From the NCBI RefSeq assembly GCF_022427145.1, contig NZ_JAKSXN010000023.1:1-64000 (forward strand): 64,000 nucleotides of DNA, given 5' to 3'. How positions within the stretch are numbered: position 1 is the first letter of the stretch; each line of letters starts with the position of its first letter. Below the pieces are notes generated by a model that saw only the letters and a list, made by a program, of their open reading frames with translations, had not been told where the DNA came from and did no database searches. This document shows, one piece after another, positions 25,669-34,686 of the stretch. Both the position numbers and the translations under genes were made by a program. Origin of the DNA: Paenibacillus timonensis (lineage in GTDB: Bacteria > Bacillota > Bacilli > Paenibacillales > Paenibacillaceae).

Positions 25669-26571
25669 ATGATTCCCGAATACCCTTACTACAGCTCGAA
25701 AACGGTATGCCAAGAGCAACCGATCACTTTCCCGCCGCAGCATCAACCCCGGCAGCCCGGCTTGGAAACGTTGATGGTACCGCCCCCGATCTCCGAAAAT
25801 CCCGCTTACGTCGGCAGCGGCAAGCTGAAGGATAAGGTCGCCATACTGACCGGCGGCGACAGCGGCATCGGACGGGCCACGGCGATTGCCTTCGCCAAAG
25901 AAGGCGCGGACCTGGCTATCGTGTACCTGTACGAACATGAGGACGCCCAGGCAACCAAACGCCGCGTAGAGGAGTTGGGCCGGCGCTGCCTCTTGATCCC
26001 CGGCGATCTACGGCAAGAGGCCTTCTGTAAAGCGGTCATCCACCATACGCTGCATCATTTCGGTAAAATCGATATCTTGGTGCTTAATCAGGCGGTTCAA
26101 TATCCTCAAGGACAGGGGATCGAGGCCATTTCCGCCGAACAGCTGCACCAAACCTACGCCACCAACATTTTTCCACACTTCTACATGACCAAGGCCGCGC
26201 TTCCCTTTTTACGGTCCGGCAGCACGATTATCAGTACTGCTTCGATTACGGCTTACGCCGGTGCCCCCCTGCTGATCGATTATTCTTCCACCAAAGGCGC
26301 GGTCGTTTCCTTTACCCGCTCCCTGGCTTTGTCGCTCGTTGATCGGGGCATTCGCGTGAATGCCGTGGCGCCGGGACCGATCTGGACCCCGCTCATCCCG
26401 TCCAGCTATTCCGCGGAATACGTCTCCACGTTTGGGCTGGAAACGCCGATGAAACGGGCCGGACAGCCGTTTGAGCTGGCGCCGGTGTACGTTTTCTTGG
26501 CCTCCGACGATTCCAGCTTCGTGACCGGGCAAACGATTCACGTGAATGGCGGCGCGATGATTACGAGTTAA
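25669..26571 (+). CDS. Short-chain dehydrogenase/reductase (YhxC/YghA-like)
   Basis: 300 residues, classical/extended SDR. A leader of about 45 proline-rich residues precedes the Rossmann motif TGGDSGIGRA, as is usual for this spore-former subgroup. The active-site YSSTKGA (YxxxK) is preceded by the Ser of ISTASITAY. The C-terminus ends GQTIHVNGGAMITS. NAD(P)H-dependent oxidoreductase of unknown substrate. The start is the ATG eight bases behind AGGAGG; the earlier in-frame methionine has no ribosome binding site. Confidence 0.85.
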   Translation: MIPEYPYYSSKTVCQEQPITFPPQHQPRQPGLETLMVPPPISENPAYVGSGKLKDKVAILTGGDSGIGRATAIAFAKEGADLAIVYLYEHEDAQATKRRVEELGRRCLLIPGDLRQEAFCKAVIHHTLHHFGKIDILVLNQAVQYPQGQGIEAISAEQLHQTYATNIFPHFYMTKAALPFLRSGSTIISTASITAYAGAPLLIDYSSTKGAVVSFTRSLALSLVDRGIRVNAVAPGPIWTPLIPSSYSAEYVSTFGLETPMKRAGQPFELAPVYVFLASDDSSFVTGQTIHVNGGAMITS

Positions 26572-26585
26572 CACCGCCCAGTAAA

Positions 26586-26621
26586 CGAAAAGCACCCTTT
26601 CCGCAAGGAAAGAGTGCTTTT
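26586..26621. terminator. Hairpin between convergent SDR and MFS genes
   Basis: GAAAAGCAC.CTTTCC pairs with GGAAAG.GTGCTTTTC with one mismatch. The T tail is short (TTTTC) on both strands. Confidence 0.6.
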
Positions 26622-26639
26622 CGCATATCATCATTGAAA

Positions 26640-28137
26640 TTAATGGCCCGCCATCAGGCTGGGATCCGCTTGAGCCCCCTCGGCCGCTTGATCGTTGGCC
26701 GAATCGGGTTGTTTTTTCGGTCTGGACAACATGAGGGTCAGCAAAAATCCGACGCCCGCAATACATGCCGCCAGGAAATAGGTTTCCCCAAAACCGGATG
26801 CGGCCGCCTCCAGCGGATTTCCGCCTTGAGCCGTCTCCGCCATATGGCTGCTGATTTGGGAGGTCAGATAACCGGTTAAGCCGGCCACCGCAAAGGATAC
26901 GATCCACCTGCTGCGCCGCCGTCATGAGCGGAGTGACTCGGGCCACCAAATGGCGCGGTGCGGAGTTCAGGATATGCGTGTTCAGCGGCATCATCGTCAG
27001 CCCCATCCCGCCGCCAAGCAGGCCCAGCGGCACCAGCACCATCGTCAGCGGAGTGTCCGCCGTGATTCGCGACAGCAGGAACAACGCCGTGGATACGACG
27101 CCAAGGCCGATAAAAGCCAGCGGCCGTGCACCCACCCGGTCAAACAAACGTCCGCTGATCGGCATGAAGAAGGCCGACATCAGCGCTTGAGGTAGCAAAT
27201 AAATCCCGGTCTCCAGCGCATTGTAGCCTCTCACTTGCTGCAAGTATAACGGGGTAAGAATCATCGAACCGAACAAAGCTGCCTGGGCGATCCATACCAA
27301 GATGATCCCCCGGGTAAAATGGGAGGACCGGAATACGCGCAGCTCAAGCAGCGGCTGCTTATGCCTGATTTCAACCAGGATGAATAGAAGTAAGGCGATC
27401 CCCCCAACGATAAGGCCGGTAATCGTCGTAGCCGAAGTCCAGCTGGTCCCCCCTTCGCTGACTCCGTAGGTTAACATGGCGAAAGCGATCGGGGCCAGGA
27501 TCATCCCCAGTTTATCCAACTGCGGCGCCTCCCGGCGTTCGGACTTAGGCAAGAACCTGAGCCCAATAAGAAAAGCAAGAATTCCAATCGGCAGATTAAT
27601 CAGAAAAATCCAATGCCAGCTTACGTTCTCTACCAGCCAACCGGATAAAACCGGACCCAGAGCGGGTGCCAGCAGCATCGGTACGCCCAGCGCCCCCATC
27701 ACTGCGCCCCGCTTCTCGGGCGGCGCCAGCTTGAACACCATGGCAAAGCCGATCGGCGATACCATCCCGCCGCCCAAGCCTTGGATGATGCGAAAAACGA
27801 TCAACTGCTCCGGCGTTTGCGCTACGGCGCATAATACCGAGCCGATCGTAAACAACGCGATCGTCATCAGAAAGATGCGTTTCTCCCCAAATTTATCGGT
27901 CATCCAGCCGGCCAGCGGAATGACGGCGGACAAAGCCAGCGTGTAACCGGTGATTGTCCATTGGACGGTCTTCAAATCGGTGGCGAAGAAGTCGACCAGT
28001 TTGGGCACGGCCACATTCACTACCGTGCTGTCCAAGATCACCATAATCATCCCGACGATTACGGCCATCAGCGGCGCGATGATCGATCGGATGGAAAATT
28101 CCTTGGCTTCGATCGAACTTTCCACAGTTTTCGGCAT
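26640..28137 (-). pseudogene. DHA2 (14-TM) MFS multidrug transporter, frameshifted near its 3' end
   Basis: The frame from 28137 encodes an EmrB/QacA-type pump through SAPRHLVARVTPLMTAAQQV. It then runs into unrelated sequence at about 26903. The expected end (SFAVAGLTGYLTSQISSHMA .. YFLAACIAGVGFLLTLMLS, last TM helix) continues in another frame to 26640. Removing one base near 26903 restores GTG GTC GTA TCC TTT GCG, reading VVVSFA, and a protein of about 498 residues. The unshifted frame would run to 26209, antisense across the SDR gene. A real mutation or a sequencing error is possible. The ATG at 28137 has only AGTGAGAGG close by; a GTG at 28125 is an alternative. The gene is divergent from a TetR gene with shared operators. 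Confidence 0.8.
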
Positions 28138-28161
28138 CCTCTCACTCAGCTTTCTCTTTAA

Positions 28162-28191
28162 TTTAAACACCGTTTAAAACAATGTTTAAAT
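28162..28191. promoter_or_regulatory. Tandem TetR-type operators of the MFS gene
   Basis: Two overlapping dyads: TTTAAACACCGTTTAAA (28162-28178, perfect) and TTTAAAACAATGTTTAAAT (28173-28191). They cover the transcription start region just downstream of the -10. A further half-site ATTTAAAC lies at 28195-28202 on the -10 itself. Confidence 0.7.
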
Positions 28192-28193
28192 CA

Positions 28194-28222
28194 AATTTAA
28201 ACGGATGCCCGGGATTTGTCAA
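28194..28222 (-). promoter_or_regulatory. Promoter of the DHA2 MFS gene
   Basis: Minus strand TTGACA (28222-28217), 17-base spacer, TAAATT (28199-28194). The -10 overlaps an operator half-site. Confidence 0.75.
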
Positions 28223-28312
28223 GATACCTATCGCCGGTAGCACCTTCAAATTCTGGTTGGAGCTCCCTTCGCCTTGTTCTTGACACCGCAAGTGAAAGCG
28301 TATTATGTTGAA

Positions 28313-28329
28313 TTTAAACATCTTTTAAT
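28313..28329. promoter_or_regulatory. Third TetR-type operator, before the tetR-type gene
   Basis: TTTAAACATCTTTTAAT, one mismatch from the perfect dyad at 28162. It lies upstream of TTGACA at 28336 and could allow autorepression. Confidence 0.5.
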
Positions 28330-28387
28330 CCTATCTTGACATTTGATATACTTGGCAGAAGAATGGATGGCATAAAGGAGCAAAACT

Positions 28388-28993
28388 ATGAGTAATTGCG
28401 CCGAGGGGCTGACAACCAAACAGAATATCATTCAGGCAACATTGGAGCTTATTAAGACGGAAGGGGCGGACCAGGTCACTTTGCGCAAGATCACCGCTGC
28501 CGCTAATGTCAATCTAGCCCTGGTGAATTACTATTTCGGTTCCAAGGACAATCTGATCAATGAAGCGCTCAAATTGCTGCTGACTACATTTCAAGCTAAT
28601 TTTTCCGTTCTGGACGATACCACGCTTAATCCCAAAGACCGATTAAAAGCTTTTATTCTACAATATGTGGATTCGGTGCTGCAATATCCCGGTTTGCTGC
28701 ATGAGGTCCTGGGCAAGGGACGGATTACTTTCGATTCCCGGCAGGATTTCACCAGTTTTATGAAAACGACCGGATTCAGCAAGATCAGCGGCACGCTGGA
28801 GGAGATCACGGGCGAAACCAATACGGAAACTCTGTACATCATGATGATGCAAATCAATGCGGCCGTGTTGTTCCCGCTCGTCCTGGCAAGGCAGATCAAG
28901 CACTTGGAGAACCGTCCGGGCAAAGAAGCCGTGGAGCGGCAGATTGATATTTTGTTTGACCATTATTTTGCGAAATACGAGACCCGTCGTTAA
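28388..28993 (+). CDS. TetR/AcrR-family transcriptional repressor
   Basis: 201 residues. The N-terminal helix-turn-helix (about 10-55) includes TKQNIIQATLELIKTEG and ITAAANVNLALVNYYFGSKDNL, the classical TetR recognition helix with the YYFGSK signature. The C-terminal ligand domain is divergent as usual. The ribosome binding site is AAAGGAG, eight bases before the ATG. The divergent MFS pump and the shared TTTAAAC dyads point to local repression of the pump until a ligand binds. With the pump frameshifted the pair may no longer export anything. Confidence 0.88.
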   Translation: MSNCAEGLTTKQNIIQATLELIKTEGADQVTLRKITAAANVNLALVNYYFGSKDNLINEALKLLLTTFQANFSVLDDTTLNPKDRLKAFILQYVDSVLQYPGLLHEVLGKGRITFDSRQDFTSFMKTTGFSKISGTLEEITGETNTETLYIMMMQINAAVLFPLVLARQIKHLENRPGKEAVERQIDILFDHYFAKYETRR

Positions 28994-29070
28994 CTTGTCG
29001 AATCCGGCGGCCGATCCGCCGATTTATAGCGCTTTTTGCGCTTTCCCGAGAAATAATTTTATTCCGCGCA

Positions 29071-29112
29071 AAAAAAGATCGCTCCGCCGATTGGCGGGAA
29101 GCGATCTTTTTG
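29071..29112. terminator. Bidirectional terminator between tetR-type gene and pncB
   Basis: AAAAAGATCGCT pairs with AGCGATCTTTTT, inner CCGCC/GGCGG, with T runs on both strands. Confidence 0.85.
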
Positions 29113-29135
29113 TCATGCGGGATGGTGCACCGGCG

Positions 29136-30590
29136 TTACTCTTCCTGCTGCCCCAAATATTCCTCGATCATCTTTTGCTTTAATTCCCAGGCTTCCTGGC
29201 TTAAGCTGATGCGGTAAATTTCCGGGTTCAGCTTGCGCAGGTACTCCGGCCAGAACAAGTCCAGCTGGTCCCGATGATACTGGCGGATTTGATCCAGCGT
29301 AGGCAATTCGTATACAAGCTGACCGTCCACGAAGATCGGCTGCAGCATCGCTACGGCTTCGTAGTTCTTCACCGACTTTTTGATGTAGGGATGGACCGGA
29401 TCGAACAATCGAAGGCTTCCGCCCGTCCGCGCTTGCTGCTCATGCGGAAAGCAGATGTAATCCGCGATCGCTTTGCCGCTGTCTTTGCTGACAATGCGCA
29501 GCACGTCTTTTTTGCCAGGGGTCGTGACTTTCTCCGGGTTGCCGGAAATTTTGATCGTCGGCTCCATCCGTCCATCTTTCTCCCGTTCTACCAGCTTATA
29601 GACGCCCCCCAATGCCGGTTGATCCGCCGCCGTAATCAACTGGGTCCCCACGCCCCAAATATCGATTTTCGCGCCCTGCGCCTTCAGGTTAAAAATCGTA
29701 TTCTCGTCCAAGTCGTTCGATGCGACGATTTTAACGTAAGGCAAGCCGGCGTCATCCAGCATTTTACGGGCCTGGATCGACAAGTAGGCCAAATCGCCGC
29801 TATCCAGACGGATGCTGCCGAGCCGCTTGCCGGCGGCTTCCAGCATTTTACCGGTACGGATGGCATGCGGCACGCCGCTCTTCAGCGTATCAAACGTATC
29901 GACCAGCAGCGACACCTGATCCGGCAGCGCCTTGGCGTACAATTCGAAGGCTTCCTGCTCCGAATCGAAGATCTGCACCCACGAGTGGGCGTGCGTCCCT
30001 TTGGTCGGAATGCCGAAATTCTCGCCGGCGAGCAGGTTGGACGTCGCATCAAAGCCGGCTACGTAAGCCGCCCGTGCCCCCCAAATGGCCGCATCGGCTT
30101 CCTGTGCCCGTCGGGTGCCGAACTCCAGAAGCACGTCGTTTTCGGCCACCCGTTTGACCCGCGACGCTTTGGTCGCAATTAAGGTCTGGAAATTCATGAA
30201 ATTCAACAGCGCCGTTTCGACCAACTGCGTCTCCATGATCGTTCCTTCCACGCGGATCAACGGCTCGTTCGGGAAACAAAGGGCGCCTTCCGCCATCGAC
30301 AACAGCGTGCCTTTAAATTCGAACCCGCGCAGCAGGTCGAGAAATTCCGGTTTGTAGTTCTCTTCCTGCTTGGCCAAATACGCTAAATCCTCTTCCGTAA
30401 ACCGGAGCTGCCGAATATAGTCCACGATCCGCTCCAAGCCTGCAAACACCGCATACCCGTTGCCGAACGGCAGTTTGCGGAAGTAGGCTTCAAACACCGT
30501 CTTTCGCAAATGCGTTCCGTTCATCCAATGCGCGTAGATCATATTAATCTGATATTTATCGGTATGCAGTGCTAAACCCGTGGTTGGCAT
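29136..30590 (-). CDS. pncB: Nicotinate phosphoribosyltransferase
   Basis: 484 residues, cytoplasmic. It converts nicotinate and PRPP to nicotinate mononucleotide in the Preiss-Handler NAD salvage route. Typical stretches are LHTDKYQINMIYAHW at the N-terminus, EFGTRRAQEADAAIWGARAAY, the catalytic region GTHAHSWVQIF with the conserved His, and SIRLDSGDLAYLS. The start ATG follows AGAGAGGATG. It lies seven bases downstream of the nicotinamidase gene, so the two enzymes act in sequence from one transcript. Confidence 0.92.
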   Translation of the reverse strand: MPTTGLALHTDKYQINMIYAHWMNGTHLRKTVFEAYFRKLPFGNGYAVFAGLERIVDYIRQLRFTEEDLAYLAKQEENYKPEFLDLLRGFEFKGTLLSMAEGALCFPNEPLIRVEGTIMETQLVETALLNFMNFQTLIATKASRVKRVAENDVLLEFGTRRAQEADAAIWGARAAYVAGFDATSNLLAGENFGIPTKGTHAHSWVQIFDSEQEAFELYAKALPDQVSLLVDTFDTLKSGVPHAIRTGKMLEAAGKRLGSIRLDSGDLAYLSIQARKMLDDAGLPYVKIVASNDLDENTIFNLKAQGAKIDIWGVGTQLITAADQPALGGVYKLVEREKDGRMEPTIKISGNPEKVTTPGKKDVLRIVSKDSGKAIADYICFPHEQQARTGGSLRLFDPVHPYIKKSVKNYEAVAMLQPIFVDGQLVYELPTLDQIRQYHRDQLDLFWPEYLRKLNPEIYRISLSQEAWELKQKMIEEYLGQQEE

Positions 30591-30597
30591 CGCCTGT

Positions 30598-31146
30598 TCA
30601 TCCTCTCTGGCTGTTCGTTACGTTCGCTCCCAAACTGCTGCGGAAATGGCCCAGCGCCCAGGCATGGCCTTCCGGGTTGAAGCTAGCTACCGCATCTTCA
30701 TAGACCGTAATGGCAAATCCCTTGTTGTACGCGTCCACCGCCGTATGCAGCACGCAAATGTCCGTGCACACGCCGATCAGATGCACCTCCGTCACTCCCC
30801 GCTCCCGCAGCTTCAGCTCCAAGTCCGTGCCGCAAAACGCGCTGTACCTTGTTTTGTCCATCCAATAAATCCGGTTCCGGTTCTGATTGTATACTTCAGC
30901 CAATCGGCCATATAAAGCGCGCCCTTCCGTATCCCTCAAATTATGGGGCGGGAACAGCTTCGTTTCCGGATGCCATTGATCTTCCCGTTCATGCAGATCC
31001 ACTGCCATGACGACAAAATCGCCTTGCGCCGCAAAAGATTCCGTCAACCGGCAAACGGCCGGTTCGATATCGATCGCCGGCTGGCCAACCGGAAGGTTGC
31101 CGTCCACGAAATCATTCGTATAATCGATGACGATCAGAGCTTTCAT
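30598..31146 (-). CDS. pncA: Nicotinamidase (isochorismatase family)
   Basis: 182 residues. It hydrolyses nicotinamide to nicotinate. The catalytic triad is visible: Asp8 in VIDYTNDF, Lys in MDKTRYSAF and Cys in GVCTDICVLHT. The metal-binding VDLHEREDQWHPE segment fits the family DxHxxxDxxFxxH pattern in spirit. AAGGGAGAG precedes the ATG. It lies between the NrtR-like gene and pncB on the same strand. Confidence 0.92.
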   Translation of the reverse strand: MKALIVIDYTNDFVDGNLPVGQPAIDIEPAVCRLTESFAAQGDFVVMAVDLHEREDQWHPETKLFPPHNLRDTEGRALYGRLAEVYNQNRNRIYWMDKTRYSAFCGTDLELKLRERGVTEVHLIGVCTDICVLHTAVDAYNKGFAITVYEDAVASFNPEGHAWALGHFRSSLGANVTNSQRG

Positions 31147-31210
31147 GATCTCACTCTCCCTTTGTACAATCCCGTTCGCCGTCAGCCGTTAAGTTATGTA
31201 AGTGATGCAG

Positions 31211-31984
31211 TTACGTATAGATGGACAGCTGCGGCGTGAAATCGGTAAACCGGTACAGCTGGGCCGGACGCTGTGAATACTGGTTCGATAACATCAGTTT
31301 GCCGGTTTCGTCGCGAACCTCCTCCAGTATCCCCTGACGGCTGCGCGTCGATGTAATTTTGCGGATAAAATTCAGCTCGGCGAAATCCGGAACGACCGTT
31401 TGGATGACTTGATACAATTCGCCCAGCGTAAAATGCGGAGGCAAAAACTGCTTGGCGATCGTCGTATGCAGCATTTGCTGCTGAATGCGTTTATAGGCGT
31501 CCTGCAAAATTTCGCGGTGGTCGAAGGCCAACTGCAAATCTTCCAACGCCTCGCGTACGGTAAAGAGGCCCACCTCTTGCGCATCATCCGCCGACTGCCG
31601 TTTTTCCAGCACCCATTCCTCCACCAGCGCGAAAAAGGCATGCGAGATAATCCAGCCGCGCGGATCGCGGCCCGGCTTGCTGTATACGCCCAGGTATTCC
31701 AGATGGGAGCCGTCGACGCCGGTTTCTTCCTTCAGTTCGCGGCGGGCGGTTTCGTATAGAGATTCGTCCTCCTGCGAGAAACCGCCAGGCAATGCCCAGG
31801 CTCCGGCAAACGGCCAGCTCCGCCGGCGGATCAGCATGACCTTCAGATCAAAGCGCGGCAGCGACTTGGTCGATGCCTTTCGTTCCTGCCTCGTCAGCGT
31901 AAACATGACGATATCGGCCGGGATCCCGTCCGGCGTGCGATATTTCTTAACCTCATTAACTACCTGCTTTTGTTCTTCGTTCAT
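31211..31984 (-). CDS. Nudix-winged-helix protein, NrtR-like regulator of NAD metabolism
   Basis: 257 residues. The N-terminal Nudix domain (about 25-160) has a complete Nudix box, GGFSQEDESLYETARRELKE then ETGV. The C-terminal domain (about 165-240, FTLGELYQVIQTVV .. FIRKI) is the winged helix typical of NrtR. NrtR proteins sense ADP-ribose and repress NAD genes, and the two genes directly downstream are pncA and pncB. Because the box is intact it may instead, or also, be an ADP-ribose pyrophosphatase. No clear operator was identified. The ATG at 31984 sits behind GTGGTGAT. Confidence 0.75.
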   Translation of the reverse strand: MNEEQKQVVNEVKKYRTPDGIPADIVMFTLTRQERKASTKSLPRFDLKVMLIRRRSWPFAGAWALPGGFSQEDESLYETARRELKEETGVDGSHLEYLGVYSKPGRDPRGWIISHAFFALVEEWVLEKRQSADDAQEVGLFTVREALEDLQLAFDHREILQDAYKRIQQQMLHTTIAKQFLPPHFTLGELYQVIQTVVPDFAELNFIRKITSTRSRQGILEEVRDETGKLMLSNQYSQRPAQLYRFTDFTPQLSIYT

Positions 31985-32079
31985 CACGTATCACCACATA
32001 GTCTAGGATAACGCCGGTTAGAAGGACATCCCGGCATTTACGAATCATGCGAATCGAACCCGCCGACGGTACCCGTCGA

Positions 32080-32472
32080 TTACTTCGGCAAACGGAACGT
32101 GGCCGTCGAGATGCAGCCCAGGGTCCCTTCCTCGTTGCGGACCTCGGATCGGAGCGTCATCGTCCGATGGGTCTCATGCAGCGGGTAAGCCGACACCACC
32201 AGTTCTCCCGTCCGCATCGGACTAAGGAAGTTGACGTTTAGGTGGGTCGTCACCCCAAGCTTGCCTTTGATCGTCGCGACCAGCGTGCCCATCGCTTGAT
32301 CCATCATGGACGACAGTACGCCGCCATGTACGATACCCATGGAGTTGAGATGAGAGGCCTCTGCCGTAAGGCCAAGCTCCACGAGGGTCTTGTCGGCCGA
32401 AATGAGCCGCAGTCCCAAGAGCCCCCAGAACGATTGCTCATCGCGACGTTGTACTTCTTCGCTCCAATTCAC
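32080..32472 (-). CDS. PaaI-type hotdog thioesterase
   Basis: 130 residues, single hotdog domain. The signature GIVHGGVLSSMMDQAMG carries the catalytic region of the PaaI/4HBT group (HGG followed by an acidic residue). THLNVNFLSPMRTGEL is the usual central strand. It hydrolyses acyl-CoA thioesters, perhaps aryl or medium-chain. The start is GTG six bases behind AGGGGGA. Monocistronic. Confidence 0.85.
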   Translation of the reverse strand: MNWSEEVQRRDEQSFWGLLGLRLISADKTLVELGLTAEASHLNSMGIVHGGVLSSMMDQAMGTLVATIKGKLGVTTHLNVNFLSPMRTGELVVSAYPLHETHRTMTLRSEVRNEEGTLGCISTATFRLPK

Positions 32473-32556
32473 GTGTTGTCCCCCTATCGTTGCTTCTCTC
32501 TATATTATAATATTCCGAAGAAACGGTGCTTCTATCAACCGTCTCGACGACGGTAT

Positions 32557-32583
32557 GAAAAAAAGCGGAGGGGTTGCCTCCGC
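32557..32583 (-). terminator. Terminator after ricA
   Basis: On the minus strand GCGGAGG, five-base loop, CCTCCGC and seven T. Confidence 0.85.
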
Positions 32584-32598
32584 ACCGACTTCCTCGCT

Positions 32599-33051
32599 TT
32601 ACTCTCCGTAACCGGATGAAACGGCCGGCTCGCTGCCCGACTCGACGTTCACTTTGCTGGCTACCGTATCGCGGATCACGGAGACGACAAGCTGGAGCAA
32701 ATAATTGATATCGCTTTGGCTCTGCTGGAACTCCGTTACGAGCGGAATACCGTCGAGTTCGTCCTGCAGCTCCTCGATTTCGCGTTCGATTTTCTGGACC
32801 ATCGCCTGGTTCTGGAATGTTTCGAAGGCCACGATTTCCTTCTGCTTCTTCTTGATCGCGCTGATCAGCGTCTGGATGCGCTCGTGCTGTTGGATCAGCT
32901 TCTCCGCCTTCTGAAATTGCTGTACTTCCTCGCTGGTACCGATCAGATCGGCCAGCTCCTTCGCCTTGCTCATGATATCCTCGCGAATCACCAGATCTCG
33001 CGAATCGAATTTTGGAATTCCGCAATCGGTATGATCATTATGCTGTTCCAC
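32599..33051 (-). CDS. ricA: RicA/YmcA (YlbF/YmcA family regulator)
   Basis: 150 residues, mostly helical. The YlbF/YmcA core spans about 28-130 (AKELADLIGTSEEVQQFQKAEKLI). RicA forms the Y-complex with RicF and RicT, which stimulates RNase Y processing and affects sporulation, competence and biofilm formation. It lies directly downstream of miaB, as ymcA does in B. subtilis, and the gene for RNase Y is 12 kb away. The start is GTG with GGGGGAGG upstream. It ends with a Ser/Gly-rich tail. Confidence 0.85.
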   Translation of the reverse strand: MEQHNDHTDCGIPKFDSRDLVIREDIMSKAKELADLIGTSEEVQQFQKAEKLIQQHERIQTLISAIKKKQKEIVAFETFQNQAMVQKIEREIEELQDELDGIPLVTEFQQSQSDINYLLQLVVSVIRDTVASKVNVESGSEPAVSSGYGE

Positions 33052-33072
33052 CGTCTATACCTCCCCCTGCAT

Positions 33073-34623
33073 TTACGCCAATTTGGCGGTTTGCTCCACG
33101 AGATTGCCTTTGATGTACCACGTCATCGGATCGGTGATTTCCACTTGAACAAACGTTCCGATCAGATCCGATCCGCCTTCGAAATGAACGAGTTTGTTGC
33201 TGCGGGTGCGACCGGATAACACATGGGCGTTGTTCTTGCTCTCCCCTTCGACCAGCACCTCGACGATTTGTCCGCGCAGCTCCTCGTTGCTGCTGCGGCT
33301 GAATTCGTTAACGGTATCGTTCAGGCGGGCAAGCCGCGCTTTCTTCTCTTCCAGCGGAACGTTGTCTTCCATCACGGCGGCCGGCGTTCCCTCCCGCGGC
33401 GAGTAGACGAACGTATACGCCGAGTCGTAACCTACCTCGCGAACGAGGGACAACGTTTCCTCGAACTGTTCCTCGGTTTCTCCCGGGAATCCGACGATAA
33501 TGTCCGTCGTCAGGACGACGTTCGGAATTTTCGCTTTGATTTTTCGCACCAACTCCAGATAATGCTCGCGGGAATATTTCCGGCTCATCTTCTTCAGCAC
33601 CTCGCTGCTGCCCGATTGCACCGGAAGATGGATGTGCTCCACCAAATTGCCGCCTTTGGCCAATACATCGATCAGCGCATCGTCAAAGTCGCGCGGATGC
33701 GACGTGGTAAAGCGAACCCGAGGAATATCGATTTGACGGATATCGTCCATCAGATTCGCGAATGTATAAGTGATGTCGGTAAAATCCTTGCCGTAGGCAT
33801 TGACATTTTGCCCGAGCAGCGTCACTTCTTTATACCCTTGGCGCGCCAGTTCCCGCACTTCCGCAATGACATCCTCCGGACGGCGGCTGCGCTCCTTGCC
33901 GCGGGTAAACGGCACGATGCAATACGTGCAGAACTTGTCGCATCCGTACATGATGTTCACCCAAGCCCGCATGCCTTCGCGTTTCTTCGGCAGGTTCTCG
34001 ATGATGTCGCCTTCTTTGGACCAGACCTCCACCACCATCTCCTTACTGAACAACGCTTCCTGAATCAGATAAGGCAAACGGTGAATGTTATGCGTTCCGA
34101 AAATCATGTCCACGAATCCGTGCTTCTGCAGGATGCGCTTGACGACGCCTTCCTCCTGCGACATGCAGCCGCACACGCCCAGAAGCAAATCCGGCTTCTC
34201 CGTCTTCAATCCTTTGAGATGCCCCAGCTCGCCGAACACCTTGTCCTCGGCGTTCTCCCGGATGGCGCACGTGTTCAGTAAAATAAGGTCCGCAACCTTC
34301 CGGTCTTCGGTCGCACGGTAGCCCATCTGCTCCAGCAAGCCTTTGATCGTTTCGGTATCATGCTCATTCATCTGGCAGCCAAACGTATATACGATATAAT
34401 GCTTACCAGTCCCGATTCCCTTCAGCTCGTCGGGAACGGCGTTCTCGTACAGCACCTGCACGTCCTCTTTCCCGCGCTGCTTCTCCATGCGGTGGTTCGG
34501 CTCGGACAAGATTTGAATGTCCCGGCCACGGATTCGGATTTTCTTTCCACGCTCATCCTCCGAAATGACCCGGGCGTCCGAGAAGTCAAAGTATTTGGCG
34601 TAATCTTTCGTTTCCTTAGCCAT
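33073..34623 (-). CDS. miaB: tRNA-2-methylthio-N6-dimethylallyladenosine synthase
   Basis: 516 residues, radical-SAM methylthiotransferase acting on A37 of tRNAs. The UPF0004 domain holds three cluster cysteines ([28 protein letters not shown]). The radical-SAM motif is [11 protein letters not shown]. The C-terminal TRAM domain (about 445-510) binds tRNA. The N-terminal extension of about 70 residues is typical of the Bacillus enzyme. The ATG follows GGAGTGAACGG. It is upstream of ricA in one transcript. Confidence 0.93.
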   Translation of the reverse strand: MAKETKDYAKYFDFSDARVISEDERGKKIRIRGRDIQILSEPNHRMEKQRGKEDVQVLYENAVPDELKGIGTGKHYIVYTFGCQMNEHDTETIKGLLEQMGYRATEDRKVADLILLNTCAIRENAEDKVFGELGHLKGLKTEKPDLLLGVCGCMSQEEGVVKRILQKHGFVDMIFGTHNIHRLPYLIQEALFSKEMVVEVWSKEGDIIENLPKKREGMRAWVNIMYGCDKFCTYCIVPFTRGKERSRRPEDVIAEVRELARQGYKEVTLLGQNVNAYGKDFTDITYTFANLMDDIRQIDIPRVRFTTSHPRDFDDALIDVLAKGGNLVEHIHLPVQSGSSEVLKKMSRKYSREHYLELVRKIKAKIPNVVLTTDIIVGFPGETEEQFEETLSLVREVGYDSAYTFVYSPREGTPAAVMEDNVPLEEKKARLARLNDTVNEFSRSSNEELRGQIVEVLVEGESKNNAHVLSGRTRSNKLVHFEGGSDLIGTFVQVEITDPMTWYIKGNLVEQTAKLA

Positions 34624-34686
34624 GTTGCCCGTTCACTCCTTTGCCAGATCTATCTTCGTTCTTTATGGGTGATGATTTAGATGAGA

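Noticed and set aside
26209-26640. C-terminal extension of the MFS frame
   Set aside because: It runs antisense through the SDR gene after the frameshift; the sequence is not transporter-like.
31147-31215. Repeated GTTA-GTA motif before pncA as an NrtR operator
   Set aside because: The two copies are direct, imperfect and overlap the regulator's stop codon; not enough to call an operator.
33223-34281. 352-codon open frame on the plus strand
   Set aside because: Antisense to miaB, which has complete radical-SAM motifs.
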